Source of the DNA: Marivivens donghaensis | Lineage (GTDB): Bacteria > Pseudomonadota > Alphaproteobacteria > Rhodobacterales > Rhodobacteraceae | Assembly (NCBI RefSeq): GCF_023541015.1 | Contig: NZ_JALNPR010000003.1 | Location: 310,001-374,000, forward strand | Length of the DNA: 64,000 nucleotides | Reading direction: 5' to 3' | In this document: in pieces, positions 9,507-18,778 of the stretch | How positions within the stretch are numbered: the first letter of the stretch is position 1 | Layout: every line of letters begins with the position of its first letter | Notes under the pieces: generated by a model | The model's database searches: none | What the model saw: the letters and a program-made list of their open reading frames with translations, nothing else | Told to the model about the DNA's origin: nothing | Made by a program: the position numbers and the translations under genes

Positions 9507-10718
9507 ATGACCGAAGCCTATATTTACGACGCGATCCGAACTCCGCGGGGCAAGGGCCGCAAAGACGGCAGCCTGCACGAAGTGACCTCGGCCCGTTTGT
9601 CGGCAAATGTGTTGAACGCACTGAAATACCGCAATGGCCTTGATGGTCACGCGGTTGAAGACGTGATCTGGGGCAACGTGACCCAAGTTGGCGAACAGGG
9701 CGGCTGTTTGGCGCGCACTGCAGTTTTGGCCTCTGACCTTGACCAATCGATCCCCGGCCTTGCCATCAACCGGTTCTGCGCCTCTGGCATGGAAGCCGTG
9801 AACCTTGCTGCAAACCAGATCAAGGGCGGCGCGGGTATGGCCTATATCGCGGGCGGCGTTGAAATGATGGGCCGCGTTGCGATGGGCAGCGATGGTGCTG
9901 CGATTGCTGTTGATCCTTCGATCGCGATGGACACCTATTTCGTCCCCCAAGGCATTTCGGCAGACATCATCGCCACCGAATACGGGTTTAGCCGTGAAGA
10001 CGCAGACGCGCTCGCTGTGGAATCTCAGCGCCGCGCAAAGGCTGCATGGGACGACAACCGCTTTGCCAAATCCGTGGTGCCTGTGATCGACCAAAACGGT
10101 CTCACCATCCTCGACCACGACGAATACATGCGCCCTGGCACGACCGCAGAGATGCTCGGCGCGCTGAAGGCGTCGTTCAAGGACATGGGCGAGGTGATGC
10201 CGGGCTTTGATAAAGTGGCCCTGATGAAATACCCGCATCTTGAGCGGATCAACCACATCCACCACGCAGGGAACTCATCAGGCATCGTGGACGGCTCGGC
10301 TGGTGTCCTGATCGGCAACAAAGAGTTCGGCGAAAAGTACGACCTGAAACCGCGTGCCCGCATCCGCGCCACCGCGAAAATCGGCACCGATCCGACGATC
10401 ATGCTGACCGGTCCTGTTCCTGTGACCGAAAAGATCCTCGCTGACAGCGGCATGTCGATCTCTGACATTGATCTGTTCGAAGTGAACGAAGCCTTCGCTT
10501 CGGTCGTCCTGCGCTTCATGCAAGCGTTCAACGTTGATCCGTCGGTCGTGAACGTCAACGGCGGTTCGATTGCGATGGGTCACCCATTGGGCGCGACAGG
10601 CGCGATCATCATCGGCACCTTGCTCGATGAACTTGAACGTACGGGCAAGGGCACTGGCCTCGCCACCCTGTGCATCGCATCCGGCATGGGTGCAGCAACC
10701 ATCATCGAACGCGTCTGA
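9507..10718 (+). CDS. fadA: Acetyl-CoA C-acyltransferase (3-ketoacyl-CoA thiolase)
   Basis: Last enzyme of the beta-oxidation cycle: cleaves 3-ketoacyl-CoA with CoA to acetyl-CoA and a shortened acyl-CoA. The 403 residues form a typical thiolase. The nucleophilic cysteine is Cys91 in [12 protein letters not shown], the catalytic His is in [16 protein letters not shown], and the second Cys in [10 protein letters not shown] near the C-terminus. GAGGAGG precedes ATG 9507. It is followed 13 bases later by the hydratase/dehydrogenase gene, the usual fadA-fadB partnership, though in the order A then B. Confidence 0.95.
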   Translation: MTEAYIYDAIRTPRGKGRKDGSLHEVTSARLSANVLNALKYRNGLDGHAVEDVIWGNVTQVGEQGGCLARTAVLASDLDQSIPGLAINRFCASGMEAVNLAANQIKGGAGMAYIAGGVEMMGRVAMGSDGAAIAVDPSIAMDTYFVPQGISADIIATEYGFSREDADALAVESQRRAKAAWDDNRFAKSVVPVIDQNGLTILDHDEYMRPGTTAEMLGALKASFKDMGEVMPGFDKVALMKYPHLERINHIHHAGNSSGIVDGSAGVLIGNKEFGEKYDLKPRARIRATAKIGTDPTIMLTGPVPVTEKILADSGMSISDIDLFEVNEAFASVVLRFMQAFNVDPSVVNVNGGSIAMGHPLGATGAIIIGTLLDELERTGKGTGLATLCIASGMGAATIIERV

Positions 10719-10731
10719 GGGAGGTAAGACC

Positions 10732-12930
10732 ATGACCGATTTCACCATGACCACAGACGCCGATGGCGTTGCCGTAATCACGTGGGACGTTCCCAACAAA
10801 TCCATGAACGTGCTGAGCCTCGAAGGGCTGGCGCATCTCTCTGATCTTATCGATCAGGCCCATGCCGACGAAGCCGTCAAAGGCATCGTAATCACCTCTG
10901 GCAAAGATACCTTTGCAGGCGGCATGGACCTCAACGTCATCGCCAAGATGAAAGAGAGCGCGGGCGATGATCCCGCCAAGGGCCTCTTTGAAGGCACCAT
11001 GCAGATGCACGCGATCCTGCGCAAAATCGAACTCGCAGGGATGGATCCGAAAACCCAGAAGGGTGGCAAACCGACGGCAGCAGCCCTCCCCGGCACCGCT
11101 CTTGGCATTGGCCTCGAACTGCCACTGGCCACCCACCGTATTTTCGCGGCGGACAATCGAAAGGCCAAAATCGGCCTGCCTGAAATCCTCGTCGGTATTT
11201 TCCCGGGCGCTGGCGGCACCACACGCCTGTCGCGCAAGCTCGGCGCGATGGCAGCATCGCCGTTGTTGCTTGAGGGCAAACTGAACGATCCTAAGAAAGC
11301 CAAGGCCGCTGGCGTCATCGACGAAGTGGTGCCTGCTGAGGACCTCTTGTCCGCAGCCAAGGCATGGGTGCTAGAGGCCAAAGACGCTGATCTCGTGAAA
11401 CCATGGGATCAGAAGGGCTTTAAAATTCCGGGCGGCACGCCCTACCACCCCGCAGGCTTCATGACTTACGTTGGTGCCTCTGCGATGGTGAATGGCAAGA
11501 CCCAAGGCGTCTACCCTGCCGCCAAGGCCATGCTCTCTGCCGTCTATGAGGGCGCAATGGTGCCGTTTGACACCGCTCTGAAAATCGAGGCCCGTTGGTT
11601 CACCAACGTTCTGATGAACCCGTCGTCTGGCGCGATGATCCGCAGCCTCTTTATCAACAAAGAAGCGCTAGAAAAGGGCGCAAACCGTCCGAAGGTCGAG
11701 GACCAGAAGGTCAAAAAACTCGGCGTGATCGGCGCGGGCATGATGGGCGCAGGCATCACGCTCGTCTCTGCGCAGGCAGGCATGGAGGTTGTGCTCATCG
11801 ACGCGACCCAAGAGGCCGCTGACCGTGGCAAGGCCTACACCGAGAAATACATGGACGCGGGCATCGCCAAACGCAAAGCCACGCCAGAGAAGAAAGAACA
11901 GGTTCTGTCGCTGATCACCGCGACCACCGACTATGCGGCGCTTGCTGGATGTGACCTGATTATTGAGGCTGTGTTCGAAGACCCGACCGTAAAGGCTGAC
12001 GTGACGGCCAAGGTTGAGGCCGCCGTGGGCGAGGATTGCATCTTTGCCTCCAACACCTCGACCCTGCCAATCTCGATGCTGGCGAAGGCATCCAAGCGTC
12101 CAGAGCAGTTCATCGGCATCCACTTCTTCTCGCCCGTCGAGAAAATGATGCTCGTTGAGATCATCAAGGGCAAAGCAACAGGCGAACGCGCCGTGGCTAA
12201 GGCTCTCGATTACGTGCGCCAGATCCGTAAAACCCCGATCGTGGTCAATGACGCTCGGTTCTTCTACGCGAACCGCTGCATCATCCCCTACATCAACGAA
12301 GGCATCCGCATGGTTGCCGAAGGGGTTGAACCTGCACTGATCGAAAACGCCGCGAAACTGGTCGGTATGCCGCTCGGCCCGCTGCAGTTGGTGGATGAAA
12401 CCTCCATCGACCTCGGCGTCAAAATCGCCAAAGCAACCAAAGCCGCAATGGGCGACGCCTACCCCGATGGCGCTGTGGACGCGGTTCTGTTCTGGATGGC
12501 CGACGAAGGCCGTCTGGGTCGCAAATCCGCGGCTGGTTTCTATGCCTACGACGAGAAAGGCAAACGTCAGGGCCTCTGGACGGGCCTCGCCGCGCAATAC
12601 CCTGTGGCCGACGAACAGCCAGACCTACACACGGTTCAGCACCGCCTGCTCTTCGCTCAGGTCCTAGAAGCGGTCCGCGCGCTCGAAGAAGGCGTTCTCG
12701 AAGACATCCGCGAAGGTGACGTGGGCGCGATCCTCGGCTGGGGCTTTGCTCCGTGGTCTGGCGGTCCGTTCAGCTGGCTCGACATCATCGGCACGCCTTA
12801 TGCGGCAGAGGTCTGTGATCAATTGACCGAAACCTACGGCGACCGCTTTGCCTGCCCCGCGTTGCTGCGTGAAATGGCGGATAAGGGCCAAGAGTTCTAC
12901 AACCGCTTCGCTGCAGAGCAAGCAGCCTAA
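10732..12930 (+). CDS. fadJ: Fused enoyl-CoA hydratase/3-hydroxyacyl-CoA dehydrogenase (FadB/FadJ type)
   Basis: Bifunctional beta-oxidation subunit of about 732 residues. Residues 1-290 are a crotonase domain (G-G-M-D-L-N near 64-69, [19 protein letters not shown], and [20 protein letters not shown] with the second catalytic acidic region). A Rossmann NAD domain starts near residue 325 ([14 protein letters not shown]), with [15 protein letters not shown] and [17 protein letters not shown], and the C-terminal 3HCDH domain follows. GGGAGG precedes ATG 10732; the longer reading from 10570 overlaps the thiolase. With fadA it would form the trifunctional-type complex. FadB and FadJ cannot be separated from sequence alone. 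A strong terminator follows. Confidence 0.95.
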   Translation: MTDFTMTTDADGVAVITWDVPNKSMNVLSLEGLAHLSDLIDQAHADEAVKGIVITSGKDTFAGGMDLNVIAKMKESAGDDPAKGLFEGTMQMHAILRKIELAGMDPKTQKGGKPTAAALPGTALGIGLELPLATHRIFAADNRKAKIGLPEILVGIFPGAGGTTRLSRKLGAMAASPLLLEGKLNDPKKAKAAGVIDEVVPAEDLLSAAKAWVLEAKDADLVKPWDQKGFKIPGGTPYHPAGFMTYVGASAMVNGKTQGVYPAAKAMLSAVYEGAMVPFDTALKIEARWFTNVLMNPSSGAMIRSLFINKEALEKGANRPKVEDQKVKKLGVIGAGMMGAGITLVSAQAGMEVVLIDATQEAADRGKAYTEKYMDAGIAKRKATPEKKEQVLSLITATTDYAALAGCDLIIEAVFEDPTVKADVTAKVEAAVGEDCIFASNTSTLPISMLAKASKRPEQFIGIHFFSPVEKMMLVEIIKGKATGERAVAKALDYVRQIRKTPIVVNDARFFYANRCIIPYINEGIRMVAEGVEPALIENAAKLVGMPLGPLQLVDETSIDLGVKIAKATKAAMGDAYPDGAVDAVLFWMADEGRLGRKSAAGFYAYDEKGKRQGLWTGLAAQYPVADEQPDLHTVQHRLLFAQVLEAVRALEEGVLEDIREGDVGAILGWGFAPWSGGPFSWLDIIGTPYAAEVCDQLTETYGDRFACPALLREMADKGQEFYNRFAAEQAA

Positions 12931-12936
12931 AACAAC

Positions 12937-12963
12937 AAAGGGCGGGGAAATTCCCCGCCCTTT
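12937..12963. terminator. Bidirectional intrinsic terminator
   Basis: AAAGGGCGGGG and CCCCGCCCTTT form an 11-bp perfect stem around AAATT, with T-rich flanks on both strands. It sits between the convergent beta-oxidation operon (ending 12930) and the acidic protein gene (ending 12985) and can serve both. Confidence 0.85.
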
Positions 12964-12984
12964 CTCTATCTGAAAACTTTCTGC

Positions 12985-13740
12985 TTATGCGTAAGCGAAG
13001 GTCAGCGCGGGAACGTCCGCCATGGTCAGACCTTTGAGGTAGACCATCGAATAAATCTCGCCGCTCCAGTCGTCGGTCACAGTGACCATCAGACCGTCGT
13101 CGTCCTCTTTGAAGCCAAGGAAGTCGTCGATGTTGTCTTCGGTGATGTGGGTCAGACCCAGATCAAAGACGAGAACGTCTTCTTCGGGATCAAAGTCCTC
13201 AATCGTAGCCTCAGTCGCGATGTCGCCCATCACGACCACATCCGCACCCGCGCCCAAGGTCAGGCTCTCAACGATCGAACCGTAGCCCAGTGTGACGCTA
13301 TCGTCGCCCGCGCCGAGGTCGAGCTCATCCACATGCGACCCAAAATCGCCCTTAAGCACCACAGTGTCGTCGTCTGCGCCCGCATCGACGGTGTTGGTGC
13401 TGTCCAGACCGTCCTGCTCTGCCGCGCCGTCTAGGGTGATGTCGTCGTTGCCGTTGCCACCGCTAATGTCAAAGCTGTAGACCACGTCTTCGTTGGTGTA
13501 GTCATCTTCGTCGTCGTTGGTTTCAGCAACGATTGTATCGTCACCTTCGCCGCCATCAGCGCTGCCTTCGTTGGTCAGCGTGATCAGATCGTCAAAGAAG
13601 CTGGAAAGATCAGTAGTCGCCGCGAGGTCGTCGGTTTGCTCGTCAGCCGGTGCATTATCACCGTCTGTCTGCCCCAATAGCTCAGGGAGCACGAGACCAC
13701 TTGCGGCCGCAGCACCCAACAGTAGAAACAGGAAACCCAT
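12985..13740 (-). CDS. Acidic Asp/Gly-rich calcium-binding-like membrane or secreted protein
   Basis: 251-residue protein, not recognised by name. It starts with a hydrophobic segment (MGFLFLLLGAAAASGLVLPELL) that could be an anchor or an uncleaved signal. A very acidic stretch follows (DEQTDDL, EGDDTIVAETNDDEDDYTNED). Residues about 95-170 then carry nonapeptide-like G-x-D/N-D-D-x-hydrophobic repeats (GNGNDDITLDG, DAGADDDTVVLKGD, DLGAGDDSVTLGYG, TLGAGADVVVMGD), the pattern of RTX calcium-binding parallel beta-rolls. The C-terminus has IEDFDPEEDVLVFDLG, often seen closing such modules. Similar small proteins are frequent in Rhodobacterales beside Hint-domain proteins, as here. Probably binds Ca2+ outside the cytoplasm; role unknown. 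Confidence 0.75.
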   Translation of the reverse strand: MGFLFLLLGAAAASGLVLPELLGQTDGDNAPADEQTDDLAATTDLSSFFDDLITLTNEGSADGGEGDDTIVAETNDDEDDYTNEDVVYSFDISGGNGNDDITLDGAAEQDGLDSTNTVDAGADDDTVVLKGDFGSHVDELDLGAGDDSVTLGYGSIVESLTLGAGADVVVMGDIATEATIEDFDPEEDVLVFDLGLTHITEDNIDDFLGFKEDDDGLMVTVTDDWSGEIYSMVYLKGLTMADVPALTFAYA

Positions 13741-13870
13741 TCGAAACTCCAGCGAAACAACATAGCATTATCTGCTGACCGCGTGGATATATCAAAATTA
13801 CCTAAGGTTTAAGATACCCTATCCTTTTGAATGCAAATCTCGGTGAATTTGTCGATATTTTGACGAAATA

Positions 13871-13916
13871 CACTCTAAAGGTGCGCGAATATTCAGATTA
13901 GCGCACCTTTAGAGTG
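13871..13916. terminator. 16-bp perfect inverted repeat downstream of Hint gene
   Basis: CACTCTAAAGGTGCGC (13871-13886) is exactly complementary to 13901-13916 with a 14-base AT-rich spacer. It begins 35 bases after the Hint gene stop (13951, minus strand) and 131 bases before the start of the acidic protein gene. The most likely role is a transcription terminator or mRNA end for the Hint gene, although the T-run after the stem on the minus strand is poor. Confidence 0.55.
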
Positions 13917-13950
13917 AATATCAGCTGTGTCGGCGCCCTACAGCTTCGAC

Positions 13951-14610
13951 TCAGGCCGCCAGATGGGCGCGCGTCGGAGCGACCGAACCATAGGTTTCGC
14001 TCTCGAGTTCAAGGAAGCTGACCAACAGATCGGCTTGCTCTTGCGACAGCACCGAATAGCACGGCTCACCCTTGTCAAAGAGATCCGACAGGATGTCAGT
14101 CGCTTTGGGGCAGTAGAACAATGCACCTGTGTTCGCGAATACGATCTCGTCGCCAGCAAAGTGCAGGGTAACGATTTCGATACGGTCGGCAGGGCGGGAC
14201 GGTGTGATGCCACGGAAGCCTTCGAGAGACGCTACAGGGATCAGCGCAAAGGGATCACCGAACACGTCCTCGGCGGTATCGCTTTCGATCAGAACAGCCT
14301 GACGGGCGGGGATACGCATCTCTTCTCGGTTGCCCAGTGCACCAGCGGGAACCAACATCGGCCAGTCTTCAATAGCCGCTGCGGTTTCACCAGCAAAGAT
14401 CACCTGACGGCGCACCGCCACAACGGTCTGCAAACCACCGTCAAAGGTCAGCACTTGATCGCCTTCGCAGATCGCCTCAACCCGACGCCAGCCCATCGCG
14501 GTCGCAACGCGGGTGCCAGCCAGCATCCCGTGATCTACATCGGAAAGGGTCGCATCATGGCCGAGAGCGGCATGGGCGTTTGTCCAGCTTTTGTCGTTCC
14601 AAGCATACAT
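13951..14610 (-). CDS. Hint (hedgehog/intein) domain-containing protein
   Basis: About 219 residues. The Hint_2-type block begins at DHGMLAGTRVATAMGWRRVE, continues with ICEGDQVLTFDGG, P-M-L-V-P-A-G-A-L-G-N and E-M-R-I-P-A-R-Q-A-V-L-I-E. In classical Hint proteins a Cys or Ser follows the domain start; here the G-T-R entry lacks an obvious splicing Cys, as in many stand-alone Rhodobacterales Hint proteins, so self-cleavage is uncertain. ATG 14610 is preferred because AAGGAAG lies 7 bases upstream; the in-frame start at 14667 has none. Such genes are typical of marine alphaproteobacteria, often linked with RTX-like calcium-binding proteins such as the neighbour at 12985. Function unproven; secretion or processing is possible. 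Confidence 0.82.
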   Translation of the reverse strand: MYAWNDKSWTNAHAALGHDATLSDVDHGMLAGTRVATAMGWRRVEAICEGDQVLTFDGGLQTVVAVRRQVIFAGETAAAIEDWPMLVPAGALGNREEMRIPARQAVLIESDTAEDVFGDPFALIPVASLEGFRGITPSRPADRIEIVTLHFAGDEIVFANTGALFYCPKATDILSDLFDKGEPCYSVLSQEQADLLVSFLELESETYGSVAPTRAHLAA

Positions 14611-14771
14611 TTGCGTCTTCCTTCGCGGTCGGAGCACCTTCTGCACTCCCGTTAAAGAAGAATTCACCTATTCCCGCGTCAGAGTTTGGGACGGATCATG
14701 GTTTAATTGGGGCATTGTTCGGGGATATGCGAAAATACTGGGGGCGCACCCTAGGATTTCACCGAAATCCC

Positions 14772-15422
14772 TCAACAACCGAACCGATATCCAAAGCGTT
14801 CGATGTCCGCAGCGCAGAGCGATTCCACGACCGCTTTGGTTGATTCGTCGTAGTATCCGCGCCAATCTTTTTCGCGCTTTGACGTGTTCACCACGGGAAT
14901 TTCTGGCACAAATTCAAGGTGATCTGACAAACCCGCCAAATCCTCCCCCAAATGTTCGATCCGGATGTAGGCGTTGCAATGCTCAACCCCTGCGGTATCC
15001 CGCATGTAGCTGTCAAAGGGCGATGATTTGAGGCTCGCATGGGTATGCGGATGGGCCATGAACCCCGTGAAATCCGTGGTCTTTGCCAGTGTCACAGCGG
15101 GATGCTCGAACTTCTGACCTTGCAACCAATGGTAATAACTCACCATCCGATCCCAAGGGTTACGCACCAGCGTAAAGGTGAAATACTCCGCCATCTGCTC
15201 GCGCGTGACCAATCCTTCGATATCGGCGAGGCGAGAATGCTTCCACAGACGCCCTGACACCTCTACCCCGCGCAACCGACGCCGCCGCTTGATCGCCTTG
15301 GGTGTATCGCCAATCAACACGTCATCCGCCATCGCCCGCGCCTCAAGCGCCAGCGCCATGGAGGTGCCCCCAGTTTTCGGGATATGGACAAAGATATAGC
15401 GACGACCGTGGGAAATTATCAT
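14772..15422 (-). CDS. Sulfotransferase family 2 protein
   Basis: 216-residue PAPS-dependent sulfotransferase-like protein. The N-terminus carries the 5'-phosphosulfate-binding loop (YIFVHIPKTGGTSMAL, P-K-T-G-G-T-S at residues 15-21), and the 3'-phosphate motif appears as FTFTLVRNPWDRMVSYYHWL near residues 80-100. Length and motifs match bacterial members of the carbohydrate-type sulfotransferase family 2, which act on saccharides of surface polymers or small molecules. It overlaps the upstream EamA gene by 4 bases, so exporter and sulfotransferase are co-translated. Acceptor unknown. Confidence 0.87.
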   Translation of the reverse strand: MIISHGRRYIFVHIPKTGGTSMALALEARAMADDVLIGDTPKAIKRRRRLRGVEVSGRLWKHSRLADIEGLVTREQMAEYFTFTLVRNPWDRMVSYYHWLQGQKFEHPAVTLAKTTDFTGFMAHPHTHASLKSSPFDSYMRDTAGVEHCNAYIRIEHLGEDLAGLSDHLEFVPEIPVVNTSKREKDWRGYYDESTKAVVESLCAADIERFGYRFGC

Positions 15423-16372
15423 TCCACGATGTTATCGGTTCTTGCCATCGGGGGCGAGTCTGTACGGATCGCGATGATCACCCCAGAGGTCGCAATCATG
15501 ATCAGCCCCACAATCATCAGCGGTGTCGGAAATTCGCCCCAGAGGATCGACGCCCAGATCGTCGCAAAGACCAGAAGCGTGTTTTCAAACACCGATACGA
15601 ATGTGGCGTCTGCGGCTTGATACGCCCGAATGGTCAGCCCCACGCCCAAGAGCGACCCAAAGCCATGCAAAACGATCAGGCCGAGGAACATCCCCACGGG
15701 CGCAACCCATCCACGGGTCACATAACCCGCAGGGCCACCCACATCCGGCACCGCCATCCACGTCACAATCATTAGCCCAACCGCGCCCCAGATCGTGATC
15801 ATCACCGTGTAGCCCGTCAAAAGCGAAAGCGTCGTTTCGCCCTCGCACCAACGGCGCGTCGCCATATTCCCCATGGCATATGCCGCCCCCGCAAGGATCG
15901 GCAGCAGACTGACCAATGACAGCTCCCCTGCCCCGCCGCCCAAGGCCAAAACAGCACCGGTAAAGCCGATCACCACCGCAAAAATGCGCCGTGGCCCGAC
16001 CTTTTCGCCAAAGAACACCACCGAAATCAGGATCACCCAGATCGGAGAGGTAAAGAGACCCGCAACGGCTTGGGCGATGGGCATGATGCCGAGGCAGGCA
16101 AAGTACAGAACCAGCGCCCCCGATGACACCACAGAGCGCGCATAGACATTCCGCCGCCGCTTGGGTTTGAGGCTATAGCCCGTCACCAACGAAATCGCGC
16201 CCAATCCCGCCAATGCGACCACACCGCGCAACAATTGGAACTGCCACAACCCTGCCTCTTCGGCGACCAAACGTACGAAGTTATCAATCAAACCGAACCA
16301 CGCCATTGCGGACATGATCAGGAAGGCGGCCAATCCAGCGCGGTTGTGCGATGAGGCAGAGAGTGCAGTCAT
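15419..16372 (-). CDS. DMT superfamily EamA-type transporter
   Basis: 317-residue inner-membrane protein with about 10 hydrophobic helices in two EamA repeats (first from about residue 14, MSAMAWFGLIDNFVRLVAEE; second from about 165 after the charged C-E-G-E-T-T loop). Members export metabolites such as amino acids or nucleotides-related compounds. Operon partner of the sulfotransferase downstream (4-base overlap). Divergent from the gene at 16525; the gap between them holds a small palindrome ATTTGATCAAAT at 16442-16453. Confidence 0.9.
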   Translation of the reverse strand: MTALSASSHNRAGLAAFLIMSAMAWFGLIDNFVRLVAEEAGLWQFQLLRGVVALAGLGAISLVTGYSLKPKRRRNVYARSVVSSGALVLYFACLGIMPIAQAVAGLFTSPIWVILISVVFFGEKVGPRRIFAVVIGFTGAVLALGGGAGELSLVSLLPILAGAAYAMGNMATRRWCEGETTLSLLTGYTVMITIWGAVGLMIVTWMAVPDVGGPAGYVTRGWVAPVGMFLGLIVLHGFGSLLGVGLTIRAYQAADATFVSVFENTLLVFATIWASILWGEFPTPLMIVGLIMIATSGVIIAIRTDSPPMARTDNIVE

Positions 16373-16524
16373 AAATATCCCTCAAACTGTTGCTAGGGTT
16401 ATGCAAAACCTAAAACGACCTGACTTGTCCCCTAGCGACATATTTGATCAAATTTTGTCCGATTGTCCGCCCTATCCAATATCGCTGGGACAGGTTAAAG
16501 TGACGCAAAATAGAATAAGAGCAG

Positions 16525-17544
16525 ATGACAGCACTTAAACAGTATACTCGGTTAGAAAGTTTGGGCCTTTGGCGGGCCGACGGACAGGCACAGCGCCGCG
16601 AGGTGGCTGTGTGCTTTGGCGATGCCACATTGATCATCCGCGATACGGCCAATCGGCCTCTGACCCACTGGTCCCTCCCCGCGATTGAACGGCTGAACCC
16701 TAACGAAGTGCCTGCCCTCTTTGCGCCCGACGACAGCGGTGATGAAACGCTGGAAATCGACGACGAACTGATGATCGAAGCGATTGAAAAGGTGCGCAAA
16801 GCGCTCTCCAAACGCCGTCCGAAACCGGGGCGTCTGCGCGGTGCGGGCCTGTCCTTTTCCATCGCTGCGGTGCTGGCCTTGGGCGTTCTGTGGCTGCCCT
16901 CCGCGCTGCGCACTCACACGCTCTCTGCGGTGTCTCAAGCTAGCCGCGCGTCGATTGGCGCGACGCTCTTGGGGCATGTGCAGCGACTGACGGGCTCCGT
17001 CTGCCGCAGCCCTCGTGGTATCCAAGCCCTCGAACGGCTCAAAGATCGCGCATTGGGCGCTGACAGTGATGTGCGTGTGCTCATTGTCCCCGAAGGCATC
17101 GCAACCACCCTCGCCCTGCCTGGCGGGATCATCCTGATGAACCGCGCCCTCGTCGAAGATTACGAGGACCCGGGCGTCCCCACAGGGTTCCTAATCGCCG
17201 CCGAATTGGCGCGTCAGTCCGACGACCCATTGGGGCACCTGATGAAAACCTCGGGCATTCAGGCGACTTTCCAACTGCTGACAACAGGCGACATGAGCAG
17301 CGCGACCCTGCGCGATTATGCCGAAATCGCCGTCACGGACAAAACCCCACCCATCTCGACCGATAGCCTGATCAAGGCCTTCGCTGACGCAGAGGTTTCC
17401 ACGAAACCCTTCGCTTTTGCCTTGGACATCACAGGGGAACGCACGCTCGACCTAATCGAGGCCGATCCGGTGGACCCATCTCAAGCGCCACTGATCTTGT
17501 CAGATGGCGATTGGGTCGCGTTGCAAGGGATCTGTGGGAACTAA
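16525..17544 (+). CDS. Membrane-anchored M48-like protein without the zinc motif
   Basis: 339 residues: a soluble N-terminal part of about 105 residues, one transmembrane helix (about 108-128, FSIAAVLALGVLWLP), then a domain whose segment VLIVPEGIATTLALPGGIILMNRAL (key positions A-L-P-G-G at 197-201) matches the strand and turn before the active site of M48 peptidases. In M48 enzymes this is followed by H-E-x-x-H; here the corresponding helix reads FLIAAELARQ (residues 222-231), so both zinc histidines are missing. I read it as a degenerate, probably non-catalytic M48 relative acting at the membrane. AAGAGCAG precedes ATG 16525. The family link is an inference from motif layout. Confidence 0.65.
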   Translation: MTALKQYTRLESLGLWRADGQAQRREVAVCFGDATLIIRDTANRPLTHWSLPAIERLNPNEVPALFAPDDSGDETLEIDDELMIEAIEKVRKALSKRRPKPGRLRGAGLSFSIAAVLALGVLWLPSALRTHTLSAVSQASRASIGATLLGHVQRLTGSVCRSPRGIQALERLKDRALGADSDVRVLIVPEGIATTLALPGGIILMNRALVEDYEDPGVPTGFLIAAELARQSDDPLGHLMKTSGIQATFQLLTTGDMSSATLRDYAEIAVTDKTPPISTDSLIKAFADAEVSTKPFAFALDITGERTLDLIEADPVDPSQAPLILSDGDWVALQGICGN

Positions 17545-17554
17545 TCCCTGCGGC

Positions 17555-18691
17555 TTAGTAGCTAGTCAAACCACGCTGCGGGTTCAAACGACCGTCCGTC
17601 CACGCGCCGATATACCCTTCGGGTGGAGAGTAAGGTCCAACGCTGCTCACGCCCACTGGGTTCGATGCGGGCACAACAGGCCCGAACAACCCGCTCCCCG
17701 TCACCATCGAAGTCGCACGTGTCGCGTCCACACCCACAGCGCTCGTCACATAACGGCTGGCCGATGGGGACTGTTGTTGCGGGGTGCAGCGGACGCCAGC
17801 GCCCCCTGCATATTGCGCACTCACGCTGTCAAAATTGCAGCCGCTCGACCGCACAGCGGGGGCGGGAACGGTCACGGTCGGGACCGAGACAACAGGCGCA
17901 GCCATGGCAGGCTGACGCGGCACATAGGTCGTTGTCGATACGCCGCTTGCCGCGGTGGTGTTGACCGCAATCGGATTGCTCGCTGGAACGCGGTTGCTGT
18001 AGCGCGAAATGGTTTGGGTCTGCGGACCACAGCGGACAGTCATGCCCGCGCCGCCCGTCAGATAGGCTTGTCCAATCGACGGACAGGCAGACGCTCCTAC
18101 CGAAGGCACCATTGTCGGCGCGACAGTGGCAACCGCGACAGGACGCGCTGGACCGCAGTTGATCGGTTGACCGTTTGCTGCGTTCACATAGCCCGCCAAA
18201 ATCCCACTCTGCCCCTGACAAATCTCAGCCAAGGTCACACGGCGCGGCTCTGGCCGTGTCACTTGCGGCGTCGCAACGACGGGCCCAGGTGCAGGCGCGA
18301 CGACACGCGGGGACACGCCAATCGACGCAACAGTCTGGATCGGATCACGGGTCGCAGCAGGTGCCACAACAGCAGGCGCCGCAGCCGCAACAGTGGTCGT
18401 CGGTTCGCTCACACCGATGATCGGCACATCCGCAGGCAGCGGTGACGCAACGCGACCCCCAATCGACGGTTCAAACCCGCACAATTGCTTGCGATCACGG
18501 TTTACACGCGGCACCCAATTCACCGACCCCGCAAGGCCCGCACGAATGAACACACAGCCCTTGCTGTCGACGTATTGGTTACCCGTAAAGGACGCGGGTG
18601 GGATTTCCGCAGGAAGTGTATCGGCCAGTACGCCTTGCGATTGAACGGCAAGACCAACAACGACAGCTGCAATAAAACGAAAATCCGACAT
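17555..18691 (-). CDS. Secreted protein with repeated Cys-pair motifs and Ala/Val/Pro-rich linkers
   Basis: About 378 residues, not recognised functionally. A signal peptide (MSDFRFIAAVVVGLAVQSQG, cleavage near VLA-DT) is followed by a conserved-looking block (NQYVDSKGCVFIRAG, WVPRVNRDRKQLCGFEPS). Low-complexity linkers rich in A, V, P and T then alternate with three short modules, each with a Cys pair: ICQGQSG...INCGP, ACPSIGQ...VRCGP and GCNFDSV...VRCTP. The C-terminus ends GAWTDGRLNPQRG. Related Rhodobacterales proteins are often labelled SPOR-like, but I see no clear SPOR domain. ATG 18691 is chosen over 18703 because GGGGAC lies at good spacing. Convergent with the gene at 16525. Confidence 0.7.
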   Translation of the reverse strand: MSDFRFIAAVVVGLAVQSQGVLADTLPAEIPPASFTGNQYVDSKGCVFIRAGLAGSVNWVPRVNRDRKQLCGFEPSIGGRVASPLPADVPIIGVSEPTTTVAAAAPAVVAPAATRDPIQTVASIGVSPRVVAPAPGPVVATPQVTRPEPRRVTLAEICQGQSGILAGYVNAANGQPINCGPARPVAVATVAPTMVPSVGASACPSIGQAYLTGGAGMTVRCGPQTQTISRYSNRVPASNPIAVNTTAASGVSTTTYVPRQPAMAAPVVSVPTVTVPAPAVRSSGCNFDSVSAQYAGGAGVRCTPQQQSPSASRYVTSAVGVDATRATSMVTGSGLFGPVVPASNPVGVSSVGPYSPPEGYIGAWTDGRLNPQRGLTSY

Positions 18692-18778
18692 GAATGTCCC
18701 CATTAATTAACGGTGACAATGCCGCAGATCGGTGAACCTGTAAAGAGTCTGCACCCGCTTAACGCTAGTTTGCGCCCA

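Noticed and set aside
16442-16453. ATTTGATCAAAT palindrome between the EamA gene and the M48-like gene
   Set aside because: A 12-base AT-rich palindrome alone is too common to assign a function, and no related copy is linked to a regulator here.
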